Assembly: GCA_050331715.1 (NCBI GenBank) | Contig: JBHJGO010000015.1 | Span: 62,001 to 126,000 of the forward strand | Reading direction: 5' to 3' | Source of the DNA: JBHJGO01 sp050331715 | GTDB lineage: Bacteria > Cyanobacteriota > Cyanobacteriia > Cyanobacteriales > Microcoleaceae | DNA: 64,000 nt | In this document: positions 16,530 to 24,935 of the stretch, in pieces | Position numbering within the stretch: position 1 is the first letter of the stretch | How the letters are laid out: each line of letters starts with the position of its first letter | The notes under the pieces: generated by a model | Databases searched by the model: none | What the model was told of the DNA's origin: nothing | What the model saw: the letters and a program-made list of their open reading frames with translations, nothing else | Program-made: the position numbers and the translations under genes

Positions 16530-17966
16530 ATGGCTAGACCAAAAATCGCAGAACTCCTGACTGAACCCGGTTGCGAACACAATCATAAAAAAGGCGAAAA
16601 AGGTAAAAATAAATCCTGTAAACAGGTTGCTCAACCCGGAGCTGCCCAAGGTGGTTGTGCGTTTGATGGTGCGTCCATTGCCCTTGTTCCGATCACCGAT
16701 GCAGCCCACCTGGTTCACGGCCCCATCGCCTGTGCTGGTAACTCTTGGGGCAGTCGCGGCAGCCTCTCTTCCGGCCCCATGACCTACAAGATGGGATTCA
16801 CCACTGACATTACAGAAAACAATGTAATTTTCGGTGGAGAAAAGCGGCTTTATAGGGGAATTTCTCAGATCATTAAGCGCTATAATCCCCCTGCCGTTTT
16901 CGTTTATTCCACCTGTGTGACTGCATTAATCGGGGATGATTTGGATGCAGTTTGTAAAGCAGCAACTGACAAGTTTGGAACCCCTATTATTCCAGTACAT
17001 TCTCCTGGATTTGTCGGTAGTAAGAACCTGGGCAATCGTTTAGCGGGAGAATCCTTATTGGAATACGTTGTCGGTAGCGCGGAACCAGAATACACCACCC
17101 CCTACGACATCAATTTAATTGGTGAGTACAACATCGCTGGGGAAATGTGGAATGTCACCCCTCTACTTGAAAAACTTGGCATTCGAGCACTGGCCAAAAT
17201 CACAGGGGATGCTCGGTATAACGATATTCGCTATGCTCACCGCGCCAAACTGAACGTGATGATTTGCTCCAAGGCATTAATCAACATGGGACGTAAAATG
17301 GAGGAACGCTACGGCATTCCTTATATTGAGGAGTCATTTTACGGCATTGACGACATGAACCGTTTCTTGCGGAACGTGGCGGCCATGTTGGGTGATTCTA
17401 AGTTACAGGAACAGGTAGAGGAGTTAATTGTCGAGGAAACTGCCAAGTTAGATATTGCCCTAGAACCCTATCGTCAGCGACTCAAGGGCAAGCGAGTCGT
17501 GCTCTACACCGGAGGGGTGAAGAGTTGGTCAATCATCTCAGCCGCTAAGGACTTGGGAATTGAGGTGGTGGCCACCAGCACCAAGAAAAGCACCGAGGAA
17601 GATAAAGCTCGGATCAAGGACTTGTTGGGTAAGGACGGCATCAAGATTCAAAAAGGCAATACCCAGGAGCTACTGAAAATCATTGAGCGTACCAAGGCAG
17701 ATATGTTAATCGCGGGTGGTCGCAATCAATACACTGCATTGAAGGCTCGAATTCCATTCCTTGACATCAACCAAGAACGTCACCATCCCTATGCCGGATA
17801 CGACGGCATGATCGAAATGGCGAAGGAGCTAGACGAAGCCCTTCACAGCCCCATCTGGCAACAGGTGCGAATGCCTGCTCCTTGGGAAGTGGGTCTAGGG
17901 CATGAAGAATTGGTTAGCGAGTCATTGCCAGAGATATCTCAGTCGTCATTAGTCATTAGTCACTAG
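16530..17966 (+). CDS. nifE: FeMo-cofactor scaffold NifE
   Basis: Alpha-like subunit of the NifEN scaffold on which NifB-co is matured to FeMo-co. 478 residues: LLTEPGCEHN, the KSCKQ and GGCAFDGA motifs, GPIACAGNSWG, and STCVTALIGDD. It is homologous to NifD. The last ~12 residues (QSSLVISH) are encoded by the start of an STRR array, so the C-terminus has been changed by repeat insertion. No strong ribosome site beyond AAAGGA. Followed by nifN. Confidence 0.95.
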   Translation: MARPKIAELLTEPGCEHNHKKGEKGKNKSCKQVAQPGAAQGGCAFDGASIALVPITDAAHLVHGPIACAGNSWGSRGSLSSGPMTYKMGFTTDITENNVIFGGEKRLYRGISQIIKRYNPPAVFVYSTCVTALIGDDLDAVCKAATDKFGTPIIPVHSPGFVGSKNLGNRLAGESLLEYVVGSAEPEYTTPYDINLIGEYNIAGEMWNVTPLLEKLGIRALAKITGDARYNDIRYAHRAKLNVMICSKALINMGRKMEERYGIPYIEESFYGIDDMNRFLRNVAAMLGDSKLQEQVEELIVEETAKLDIALEPYRQRLKGKRVVLYTGGVKSWSIISAAKDLGIEVVATSTKKSTEEDKARIKDLLGKDGIKIQKGNTQELLKIIERTKADMLIAGGRNQYTALKARIPFLDINQERHHPYAGYDGMIEMAKELDEALHSPIWQQVRMPAPWEVGLGHEELVSESLPEISQSSLVISH

Positions 17967-18106
17967 TCATTAGTCACTAGTCCTCAAGCAACCAGTAACC
18001 AACAACCAGTAACCAACAACCAATAATCAGTAGCCAATGACCAAGGACAAATGAACGAGAACCAGTAACTAATAAGCCAATGACCAATGACCAATAACCC
18101 CAAAAC
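17940..18106. repeat. STRR array between nifE and nifN
   Basis: The longest array of the cluster, ~165 bases: GTCATTAGTCATTAGTCACT units that begin inside nifE, then CAACCAGTAACCAACAACCA and ATGACCAATGACCAATAACC. It ends a few bases before nifN and leaves that gene without a Shine-Dalgarno. Confidence 0.85.
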
Positions 18107-18111
18107 CAGTG

Positions 18112-19458
18112 ATGATTACAACTATCAACCGTTCTAAAAAATCTGTTGCCGTCAATCCATTGAAGCTGAGTTCTCCTTTAGGTGCATCTCTAGCCTTCCT
18201 GGGACTCAAGGGAATGATGCCATTGTTTCATGGTTCTCAGGGATGCACTGCCTTTGCCAAGGTCATTCTGGTGCGGCATTTCCGGGAAGCAATTCCCATG
18301 TCCACCACTGCCATGACAGAAGTTAGCACCATTCTGGGGGGTGGCGAAAATATCGAAGCAGCCATTCTAACACTGGTGGAAAAGTCAAAACCTGAAGTCA
18401 TTGGGTTATTGACAACTGGACTGACGGAAACACGGGGAGAAGATTTTCTGGGGATTCTTAAGAATTTCCGCAGTGATCATCCAGAACTAGACTCCCTGCC
18501 CATCATCTTTGTCTCAACCCCAGACTATAGGGGTGCTATGGAAAATGGCTATGCCGCAGCCGTAGAGCAAATTGTTTCTACGGACTATGTGACTCCCACG
18601 GCTGACAGTTATCAAAAACCCAGAGTGACCATCTTGGCGGGTTCGCTGTTGGGGCCAGGAGACGTTCAGGAAACTAAGGACATTGTGGAAGCCTTTGGGC
18701 TAACACCCATTGTTGTGCCAGATTTATCGGGATCATTGGATGGGCATCTGGGCGAAGAATACGACACCGTGACCTCTGGTGGGACAACCGTTGAAGATCT
18801 GAGTCATTTGCCAGAATCCTGTTTCACTCTGGCTATTGGTGAAAGTATGCGAGCTGCAGCAGAAGCCCTGAAGCGTAAGTTCGGCACAGACTATGAAGTA
18901 TTTCCTCGATTCGCTGGGCTGGAACCCGTTGATCGCTTTTTAATGCGACTGGCGGAGATTACCCATACTCCGACGGATGTTCACTTTGTCCAACCCGTTC
19001 AAGTGCCTGAACGGTACAACCGCCAACGGCGACAGTTACAGGATGGGATTCTGGACACCCATTTCTACTTCAGCCGCAAGCGAGTTTGTCTAGCCCTAGA
19101 ACCCGATCTACTCTACCAAACTAGTTGGCTGTTGCATGATATGGGGGCAGAAGTTCAAGCAGCAGTAACCACAACAAAGTCTCCTTTGTTGGCAAAACTA
19201 CCGATTGACTCTGTAACAATTGGGGACTTAGAAGATTTAGAAGATCTAGCAAAAGGAGCTGATTTGATCATTACAAATTCTCACGGAAAAGGAATAAGTG
19301 AACGGTTAAAGATTCCGCTCTATCGTATGGGCTATCCAGTCTTTGATCGCCTCGGGAATGGCCAAAAATGTCTAACGGGATACAGAGGAACACTCCGATT
19401 GTTATTTGATCTAGGCAATCTCTTTTTAGAAGCTGAAGAATCTCAAACAAAATATTAA
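18112..19458 (+). CDS. nifN: FeMo-cofactor scaffold NifN
   Basis: Beta-like partner of NifE. From ATG 18112 (GTG 18109 is possible but less likely) it is 448 residues. Core motifs are NPLKLSSPLGASLAFLG, FHGSQGCTAFAKV, VRHFREAIPMSTTAMTE, LTTGLTETRGED and YRMGYPVFDRLG. The single cluster-ligand cysteine in GSQGC is kept. It starts directly after an STRR array with no ribosome site. Confidence 0.95.
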   Translation: MITTINRSKKSVAVNPLKLSSPLGASLAFLGLKGMMPLFHGSQGCTAFAKVILVRHFREAIPMSTTAMTEVSTILGGGENIEAAILTLVEKSKPEVIGLLTTGLTETRGEDFLGILKNFRSDHPELDSLPIIFVSTPDYRGAMENGYAAAVEQIVSTDYVTPTADSYQKPRVTILAGSLLGPGDVQETKDIVEAFGLTPIVVPDLSGSLDGHLGEEYDTVTSGGTTVEDLSHLPESCFTLAIGESMRAAAEALKRKFGTDYEVFPRFAGLEPVDRFLMRLAEITHTPTDVHFVQPVQVPERYNRQRRQLQDGILDTHFYFSRKRVCLALEPDLLYQTSWLLHDMGAEVQAAVTTTKSPLLAKLPIDSVTIGDLEDLEDLAKGADLIITNSHGKGISERLKIPLYRMGYPVFDRLGNGQKCLTGYRGTLRLLFDLGNLFLEAEESQTKY

Positions 19459-19622
19459 GAGCAGAAAATAATTCTCTTTTAATCATTTATATTTGAGTTA
19501 TCAGCCTAGCAGTTCATCTCAAAAAAACTAGAAATCAGTTATGTAACTATGCCAATCGGCCTTTTCAAACTTGATTCATCCTAGAAGATTAGTCTGTTAA
19601 CCATTCAAACAGGTCTCACATC

Positions 19623-20090
19623 ATGATTCATCTAGAAGTACTCCCAACTCGCGCCAATCCATTTATCAGTACTCAACTTATCCAGGAGATTCCTCGACAA
19701 ATTCTAGCTCAGGATCGAGTCTGCGGCTGTCAGGTTTACTCTCACGAATCCTTGATAAATTTACTGCTAAATAACTCAGGTTCAGCTCTCTCTGGACAAC
19801 AACGAGTCAATGTTTTCTATCAAGCTGTCGCAACCTGCCTAGAGTACAAAACAGGGCGTGATACTGAAACTTTTGTCAACCTGAATTCAGAGGGAGTCGG
19901 TTGTGTATTGATCTTTTGCAACCGGGCGTTGGTCTTTTCTAGTTTCTTCCAGGGTGTTGAGAAATTCAAGTTTGAGTCGGTCGAGCAGTTAATTCAAGCA
20001 GGAGGAAACATTATTGAACAGGCCCTAAGTGTTGCTCGAAGTTACTTTGATTTCTCGATTCGTTCTGTTCCTGTGAAACAGGCAAGTTAG
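19623..20090 (+). CDS. Divergent DUF269 (NifX-associated) paralog
   Basis: 155 residues, no close match known to me. Its second half aligns by eye with the NifX-associated DUF269 protein at 20614: QRVNVFYQAVATCLEYKTGR, NLNSEGVGCVLIFCNRALVF and FKFESVEQLIQAGGNIIEQA correspond to ILCFYRAIAALVEKETGK, DMSHEGFGWAIVWTGRLIVV and FGFDSLEKVAAQGEKLLKSA. It is therefore probably an old duplicate. It lies between nifN and nifX, 12 bases from the nifX start, so it is likely cotranscribed. The function is unknown; a role in cofactor transfer is a guess from context. Confidence 0.6.
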   Translation: MIHLEVLPTRANPFISTQLIQEIPRQILAQDRVCGCQVYSHESLINLLLNNSGSALSGQQRVNVFYQAVATCLEYKTGRDTETFVNLNSEGVGCVLIFCNRALVFSSFFQGVEKFKFESVEQLIQAGGNIIEQALSVARSYFDFSIRSVPVKQAS

Positions 20091-20102
20091 AGGAGGATGG
20101 TG

Positions 20103-20519
20103 ATGAAAATCGCATTTGCAACCCGCGATCGTGTACATATTGACTCCCATTTCGGTTCAGCGAAGAAAGTCGATATTTATACCGTCTCGAAAACAGGATA
20201 TACCTTCCTAGGTACGATTGAGTTTGGTGGAAATCTGAATGAAGATGGTGATGAGGATAAGCTCGTTCCAAAAGTTAAAGCCCTAGCAGATTGCGCCATT
20301 GTTTATGTTTCTGCAATTGGCGGAAGCGCTGCCTCTCGTCTTCTTCAAAACAAGATTACGCCTATTAAAGCTCAGTCTGAAACCGATGAAATCCCAGATG
20401 TGTTAGCGGAACTGATTAAAACGTTAAATACGAGTCCGCCACCCCCCTGGCTGCGAAAAGTAATCCAGCAAGAGGAAGGCCGAGACAAGAATTTCGACGA
20501 TTTCGATGATGACGAATAA
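20103..20519 (+). CDS. nifX: FeMo-cofactor carrier NifX
   Basis: Binds NifB-co and intermediates during FeMo-co synthesis. MKIAFATRD, DSHFGSAKKVDIY and IGGSAASRLLQNKITPIK are NifX/NifB C-terminal domain signatures. Of three in-frame starts, ATG 20097 sits directly against AGGAGG, while ATG 20103 has 6 bases of spacing, so 20103 is chosen (138 residues). It ends in an acidic tail (NFDDFDDDE). Tight spacing to the upstream DUF269 paralog. Confidence 0.93.
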   Translation: MKIAFATRDRVHIDSHFGSAKKVDIYTVSKTGYTFLGTIEFGGNLNEDGDEDKLVPKVKALADCAIVYVSAIGGSAASRLLQNKITPIKAQSETDEIPDVLAELIKTLNTSPPPPWLRKVIQQEEGRDKNFDDFDDDE

Positions 20520-20613
20520 GCTCAACTGTTCCCAGTCCGTTTAATTTCCAGCCCGTTTAATTTCTAGTCTGTTTAATTTCCCAGACATTCACCTTACAAT
20601 TAACTAACGAACC

Positions 20614-21090
20614 ATGACTTCAACTACTGCTAAATCCGAAATCACCCCTGGAATTGTTGCTGAAGCTCCCTTTCTACAGGCTCTTGTTCAGCAAGTCCGC
20701 GCCAATGATCACTACGGTGTTTACCGCAGTTGGACAGATGAGTTAGTCCTAGCTCCCTTTGTAGTCAGCAAGGAAAAGAAGCGTTCCATTTCCGTTGATG
20801 GTGATGTTGACCCCACAACTCAGTTACGAATTCTCTGCTTCTATCGAGCGATCGCTGCTTTAGTAGAAAAAGAAACTGGAAAACTCTGTCAGGTCGTGAT
20901 GGACATGAGCCATGAAGGATTTGGCTGGGCTATCGTTTGGACAGGCCGCCTAATCGTGGTCTACCGCACTCTCTGAGATGCCCAACGCTTCGGCTTTGAT
21001 TCTCTAGAAAAAGTCGCAGCTCAAGGTGAAAAACTTCTGAAGTCTGCATTAGAAACTTTAGAGAAGTATCCGGGTGCGGCGGATGCGTAA
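20614..21090 (+). pseudogene. NifX-associated DUF269 protein with in-frame stop
   Basis: The family normally follows nifX and is about 150-160 residues long. The first 120 residues are well kept (FLQALVQQVRANDHYGVYRS, GDVDPTTQLRILCFYRAIAA, DMSHEGFGWAIV), then TGA at 20974-20976. The same frame continues without a break as DAQRFGFDSLEKVAAQGEKL to TAA at 21088. The family has Arg at this point, so a single C-to-T change (CGA to TGA) explains it. It could be a nonsense mutation, a sequencing error, or a readthrough site. The short product lacks the last helices. Confidence 0.85.
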
Positions 21091-21109
21091 ATTGGTTATT
21101 TGTCATTTG

Positions 21110-21212
21110 TAGGGTGCCGTTAGAGAAGCGTAACGCACCACTCGTTCGGTCTTCTGAATCTAACGTATCTAAAGAGTAGGGTGCTGTAGCAAAGCGTAAC
21201 GCACCACCCATC
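21110..21212 (-). repeat. Two GTGCGTTACGC dispersed repeats
   Basis: AGAAGCGTAACGCACCACTC near 21125 and AAAGCGTAACGCACCACCC near 21190, each preceded by TAGGGTGC, form a direct repeat pair about 65 bases apart. They are the same family as those at 8171 and 30967. Confidence 0.7.
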
Positions 21213-21296
21213 AATCGTTTACATTTCACAACTTTAACCCGACAACTGATAGCTGACTACTGACAACTGACCACTAATTCAATAGGAGTAAAAACA

Positions 21297-21530
21297 ATGG
21301 TACAAACAATCGAAACTCCAACTGAAGAAGCAATTCAGGAGTTGAAAACGAAAATCAAAAAACTGAATAGCAAAGCAGGTCAAATCAAGATGGACTTGCA
21401 TGACATTGCAGAAGGCTTGCCCGCAGATCTGGAACAATTACCTGCGACATCCCAAAAAGCCTACGACATCTATCAAGAGTTGACGAAGCTCAAACAACAA
21501 CTCAAAACATGGGAGGCACAAGTTAAATGA
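21297..21530 (+). CDS. DUF683 (cce_0567-type) nif-associated protein
   Basis: 77 residues, almost all helical with heptad leucines and lysines (LKTKIKKLNSKAGQIKMDLH, LTKLKQQLKTWE). It fits the DUF683 family that follows nifX/DUF269 in diazotrophs. The Cyanothece member cce_0567 was described as a metal-binding helical-hairpin protein. DLHDIAEGLP is the family signature. Ribosome site AATAGGAGT. The stop overlaps the nifW ATG (ATGA), so the two are translationally coupled. Confidence 0.8.
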   Translation: MVQTIETPTEEAIQELKTKIKKLNSKAGQIKMDLHDIAEGLPADLEQLPATSQKAYDIYQELTKLKQQLKTWEAQVK

Positions 21531-21862
21531 CAATCACAGCAGGAACACCTAGAACTCTAGTCAACTTCAAGCAACTCACAGATGCAGAAGATTATCTTCA
21601 ATTTTTTGCAATTCCCTACGACCAGGATTTTGTGAACGTCAATCGCTTACATATCCTGAAGTACTTTTCAAAATTACTGACAGAAGTTGACGAAGCCTTT
21701 ACCGATGTTAACGACGAGGAACGGTTAAGCAAGTACCAAATAGCCCTAGAAGAAGCCTACGAAGTATTCAAGACTTCTAGCCCCTTGGAAACCAAATTAT
21801 TCAAGGTCTTCCAAGAAAAACCCAGCAACATCGTTATGGTCAGCGAGTTAGTTGCGGAATAA
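21527..21862 (+). CDS. nifW: Nitrogenase-stabilizing protein NifW
   Basis: 111 residues. NifW is known to bind the MoFe protein and help its maturation or oxygen tolerance. Family marks are FKQLTDAEDYLQFFAIPYD, VNVNRLHILKYF and LFKVFQEKP. ATG overlaps the stop of the DUF683 gene. Confidence 0.92.
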   Translation: MTITAGTPRTLVNFKQLTDAEDYLQFFAIPYDQDFVNVNRLHILKYFSKLLTEVDEAFTDVNDEERLSKYQIALEEAYEVFKTSSPLETKLFKVFQEKPSNIVMVSELVAE

Positions 21863-21884
21863 AAGTTATCTTCATAACCCTACA

Positions 21885-21935
21885 GTCTCCCGCCTCCCTT
21901 TTTGACGGGGGATCAAGGGGGGATCAATGCCGGGT
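21885..21935. repeat. GGGGGATCAAGGGGGGATC palindromic intergenic repeat
   Basis: GACGGGGGATCAAGGGGGG is a common cyanobacterial intergenic element. A related inverted form (TTGATTCCCCCTTAATGAGG) is at 23570-23606 in the hesB-fdxH gap, where CCCCCT and AGGGGG can form a short hairpin. Confidence 0.5.
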
Positions 21936-22007
21936 CTGTACAACTAACCCGTTCTGAAAAAACAGATAAGAGACGCTAGTAACTTCCCAATTTCAGGAGC
22001 AATCAGT

Positions 22008-22799
22008 GTGATAGAACTAACCCCTACCGAACTCGAACGTTATAGTCGTCAGATGCAACTCCCTGGCTTTGGCCGGGAAGGGCAAGACAAGCTGAAATCA
22101 ACCACAGCATTAGTTACTGGTGTTGGAGGATTGGGGGGAACTGTTGCGCTGTATTTAACCGTTGCTGGAATCGGTAAATTAATTCTGGTTCGAGGGGGAG
22201 ATCTGCGACTGGATGACATGAATCGGCAGATTTTAATGACCCATGATTGGGTGGGTCAACCCAGAGTTTTAAAAGCTCAGAAAACTTTAAAAAACATCAA
22301 CCCAGATGTGGAAATTACTGCTGTTCCTGAGTATGTTACTACCGATAATGTCGATGCTCTAGTGAAACAATCTGACATTGTTCTAGATTGTGCCCATAAC
22401 TTTGATGAGAGGAATTTAGCCAATGAAGCCTGCATCCGCTGGAAGAAACCAATGGTGGAAGCCGCCATGAATAGTATGGAAGCCTATTTGACCACTATTA
22501 TTCCGGGCAAGACTCCCTGTTTGTCCTGCATTTTTCCGGAAAAACCTAATTGGGATCGCTGGGGTTTTGGTGTCCTGGGAGCCGTTTCGGGAACTTTAGC
22601 CTGCCTGACTGCCTTGGAAGTGATTAAGTTAATTACAGGTCTAGGCACTCCCTTGACTGGTCAGCTTCTAACCATGGATTTAGGTAGTGCTGAATTCAAG
22701 AAATTGCGTCCCTATCATGATCCTGACTGCCCTGTTTGTGGCGAGTTGAGTCGAGAGCAGATTAATGATCAGTTTGTACTTCAAGAAAGCACTCACTGA
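22008..22799 (+). CDS. hesA: HesA, E1-like/MoeB-ThiF family adenylyltransferase
   Basis: A ThiF/MoeB-fold enzyme of the cyanobacterial nif cluster. It probably activates a small carrier or helps in Mo or sulfur handling; the exact substrate is not settled. 263 residues: ERYSRQMQLPGFG, the nucleotide loop GVGGLGG (38-44), and a CxxC pair at C171/C174 plus C241/C244 for structural zinc. Starts at GTG 22008 with CAGGAG 8 bases before. Confidence 0.9.
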   Translation: MIELTPTELERYSRQMQLPGFGREGQDKLKSTTALVTGVGGLGGTVALYLTVAGIGKLILVRGGDLRLDDMNRQILMTHDWVGQPRVLKAQKTLKNINPDVEITAVPEYVTTDNVDALVKQSDIVLDCAHNFDERNLANEACIRWKKPMVEAAMNSMEAYLTTIIPGKTPCLSCIFPEKPNWDRWGFGVLGAVSGTLACLTALEVIKLITGLGTPLTGQLLTMDLGSAEFKKLRPYHDPDCPVCGELSREQINDQFVLQESTH

Positions 22800-22812
22800 G
22801 GTTTGAAAGAGC

Positions 22813-23121
22813 ATGATTGTCACCTCTCTAATTTTATTTTTATTTGCGATCGCTCTGTTTCAGATTACCAAAGTGATTGCTGATGAAGTCGAAAAACTGG
22901 TCTTGACTGCTATAGCTGTAGTCAGTTTCGGTGCTAGTTTCGTTATCCTTGTTTGGCCATTGAAGCTAATGGCTCTTACTGGTTTGGGGTTGATCCCACT
23001 TTGTGTTGGATTTCAACATTTTGGGATACAGAATCCTCCGGATTTTCACTGTCCAGGTGTCTGCTTCTGGCGATCCTACTGTTCTCGCTCGGACTCAAAA
23101 TTCAAAACTCACTCAAGTTGA
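22813..23121 (+). CDS. Small membrane protein in the hesA-hesB interval
   Basis: 102 residues as read. The first ~75 form three hydrophobic segments (MIVTSLILFLFAIALFQI, LTAIAVVSFGASFVILVWPL, LTGLGLIPLCVGF). A similar small membrane protein sits beside hesA in other cyanobacterial nif clusters, as I recall. The last ~30 residues (QNPPDFHCPGVCFWRSYC) are unlike the rest, which may mean a frameshift has altered the tail. Function unknown. Confidence 0.5.
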   Translation: MIVTSLILFLFAIALFQITKVIADEVEKLVLTAIAVVSFGASFVILVWPLKLMALTGLGLIPLCVGFQHFGIQNPPDFHCPGVCFWRSYCSRSDSKFKTHSS

Positions 23122-23148
23122 ATTTAATGATCATTCAAAGGAGAAATC

Positions 23149-23520
23149 ATGACTATTGCTCTAACTGAAATTGCAGAACTACGTCTGCGTGGCTTCCTTA
23201 GAGGCTCTAGAACTGAGGAAAACGCTGACAAACAAGGGGTTCGGCTTGCGGTCAAGGATGGTGGCTGTAGTGGCTACGAGTATGTCCTCAACATTGTCAA
23301 TGCGCCGAAGCCTAACGACATCATTTCACATGCTGGAAGTGTTCGTCTCTATATCGATCCTGAAAGTGATTCATTGTTGGATGGTGTAGTGGTTGAGTAT
23401 GTTGAAGGTCTATTGGAAAGTGGCTTCAAGTTTACCAATCCTAATGCTACTGGTGCTTGCGGTTGCGGTAAGTCCTTTAAAGCAGGAGATTGTACGCCTG
23501 CGGCGGAGCCTTGTAGTTAG
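23149..23520 (+). CDS. hesB: HesB/IscA-type Fe-S assembly protein
   Basis: An A-type carrier that delivers Fe-S clusters. 123 residues with the three ligand cysteines C40 (GGCSGYEY), C104 and C106 (GACGCGKSF). Ribosome site AAAGGAG. The last ~15 residues (GDCTPAAEPCS) add two further cysteines beyond the usual ending. Confidence 0.93.
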   Translation: MTIALTEIAELRLRGFLRGSRTEENADKQGVRLAVKDGGCSGYEYVLNIVNAPKPNDIISHAGSVRLYIDPESDSLLDGVVVEYVEGLLESGFKFTNPNATGACGCGKSFKAGDCTPAAEPCS

Positions 23521-23659
23521 AGTTTTGGGAAATTTGGGCGAGAACTGATAGAAAACTGCCTCCCGTAACTCTGATTCCCCCTTGATTCCCCCTTAATGAG
23601 GGGGGCGAGTTCATCCCTAAGAGACCTAAATTACACACTAATACTCAGGAGAACATATC

Positions 23660-23974
23660 ATGACTGCAACTTATCAAGTTCGTTTGATCAAAGGTAAAAA
23701 GAACAAGCCCCCAGAGATAGACGTTACCTTGTCTGTTCCTGAAGATACCTATATTCTGGATTTTGCTGAAGAACAGGATCTTGATTTGCCCTCTTCCTGC
23801 CGTTCTGGTGCTTGTTCCAGTTGTGTGGGCCGAATCGTGGAAGGAGAAGTCGATCAGGAAGATCAGAGCTTTTTAGATGATGGCCAGATTGAAAAGGGAT
23901 ACGTATTGCTCTGTGTGGCCTATCCCAAATCCGATTGCACCATTAAAACTCATCAGGAAGCCTACCTGGTTTAG
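23660..23974 (+). CDS. fdxH: Nitrogenase-linked 2Fe-2S ferredoxin FdxH
   Basis: A plant-type ferredoxin that passes electrons to NifH. 104 residues. Ligands C47, C52, C55 and C85 follow the CxxxxCxxC...C pattern (SSCRSGACSSCVG, LLCVAYP). Lysines 11, 13, 14 and 16 near the N-terminus match the basic patch of heterocyst-type FdxH that binds nitrogenase reductase. Ribosome site CAGGAG. Confidence 0.93.
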   Translation: MTATYQVRLIKGKKNKPPEIDVTLSVPEDTYILDFAEEQDLDLPSSCRSGACSSCVGRIVEGEVDQEDQSFLDDGQIEKGYVLLCVAYPKSDCTIKTHQEAYLV

Positions 23975-24007
23975 AAAAAAAGGCGTAACAGCCAGAGGGT
24001 ATGAATC

Positions 24008-24643
24008 ATGATGAACTTAAGAATGAATGGCAAAGACTGGTTTGTGACTGACGATGGAGAATGTGAAATCCGTCCCTCTATGCGGGAATGGGATCTGATT
24101 CGCGATCGCTATTATTTCCATCAGTTTCTGTCAGAAATTATGGAGATTATCAATGATGTCACAGATGTCAGAGATGAATGGGATCGGCTGCCACAAATTC
24201 GGATGCGAGTTCGACAGTTGGTCATGAATTCCTATTGGGTGCAGACGCGATACCAGGAACCCAATCCCCAAACCGGATCATCAGTGGTTATCCTCTATGA
24301 TGAAATTGGCTATCCCATCTCAGTTCAAAACGTTGCCTTTGCTCCAGGAGTAAAGTCATCCATTCATAATCATGGTACATGGGGGGTAGTGGCCATATTA
24401 AAGGGTCAGGAAAAACATACCTTCTGGCGGCGAGCTGCCTACTCAGAATTTCCAGACCAGATTGAACCTGTTGGTGAACGGATCGTCGGGAAAGGCGAAA
24501 TTATTAGCTTTACCCCTCAGGCAATTCATCAAGTAGAAGCCATTGGGAATGAAGCAGCGATTAGCTTTCACATCTATGGTGATACCCAGCCCAAATCCCG
24601 ACTTCAATTTAACCCAATCGCTCGCACCACCAAACCTTTTTAG
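24008..24643 (+). CDS. Cupin / cysteine dioxygenase-like protein
   Basis: 211 residues. The cupin core has SIHNHGTWGVVAILKGQEKH and FTPQAIHQVEAIGNEAAISF, with two His of motif 1 and one of motif 2 as likely metal ligands. This is the layout of the cysteine dioxygenase superfamily. It follows fdxH by 33 bases. It may control cysteine levels or sense oxygen, both guesses. ATG 24011 is an alternative start. Confidence 0.75.
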   Translation: MMNLRMNGKDWFVTDDGECEIRPSMREWDLIRDRYYFHQFLSEIMEIINDVTDVRDEWDRLPQIRMRVRQLVMNSYWVQTRYQEPNPQTGSSVVILYDEIGYPISVQNVAFAPGVKSSIHNHGTWGVVAILKGQEKHTFWRRAAYSEFPDQIEPVGERIVGKGEIISFTPQAIHQVEAIGNEAAISFHIYGDTQPKSRLQFNPIARTTKPF

Positions 24644-24680
24644 GATCAAGATTTTAGGATAATAACTTAGGACAATAACT

Positions 24681-24932
24681 ATGACTGCTGAACGTCAAGA
24701 ACGATATTTTTCTCTAATTGAGGAACTGATGAAATGTCCCAATGGCAAAGAACCTGAAGTTCTAGATGCTCAACCTGAGTTACTTGATGCTGACTTTGTT
24801 AAGACTGTCATGCAAGTTGCTACGGCCTATGCTCACCAGGGAAATCAAGATGCATCAAAGTTTTTAGTTCATATTGCCCGTGAACTAGCCCGACAGCTTG
24901 ATGCCTTTCCTCAAGTTTCACCGGAGGTGTAA
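24681..24932 (+). CDS. Small helical protein resembling the N-terminus of cyanobacterial CHAT/TPR proteins
   Basis: 83 residues. YFSLIEELMKCPNGKEPEVL and AQPELLDADFVKTVMQVATA look like the short helical module found at the start of cyanobacterial TPR/CHAT proteins, here alone. Function unknown. It ends 3 bases before the next ATG, whose ribosome site (CGGAGG) lies in this gene, so the two are coupled. Confidence 0.55.
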   Translation: MTAERQERYFSLIEELMKCPNGKEPEVLDAQPELLDADFVKTVMQVATAYAHQGNQDASKFLVHIARELARQLDAFPQVSPEV

Positions 24933-24935
24933 AAA

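Noticed and set aside
16256..16718. Minus-strand reading frames over the nifE start
   Set aside because: Long frames run antisense to nifE; only the part at 16137-16457 resembles a protein, and it is a broken gene.
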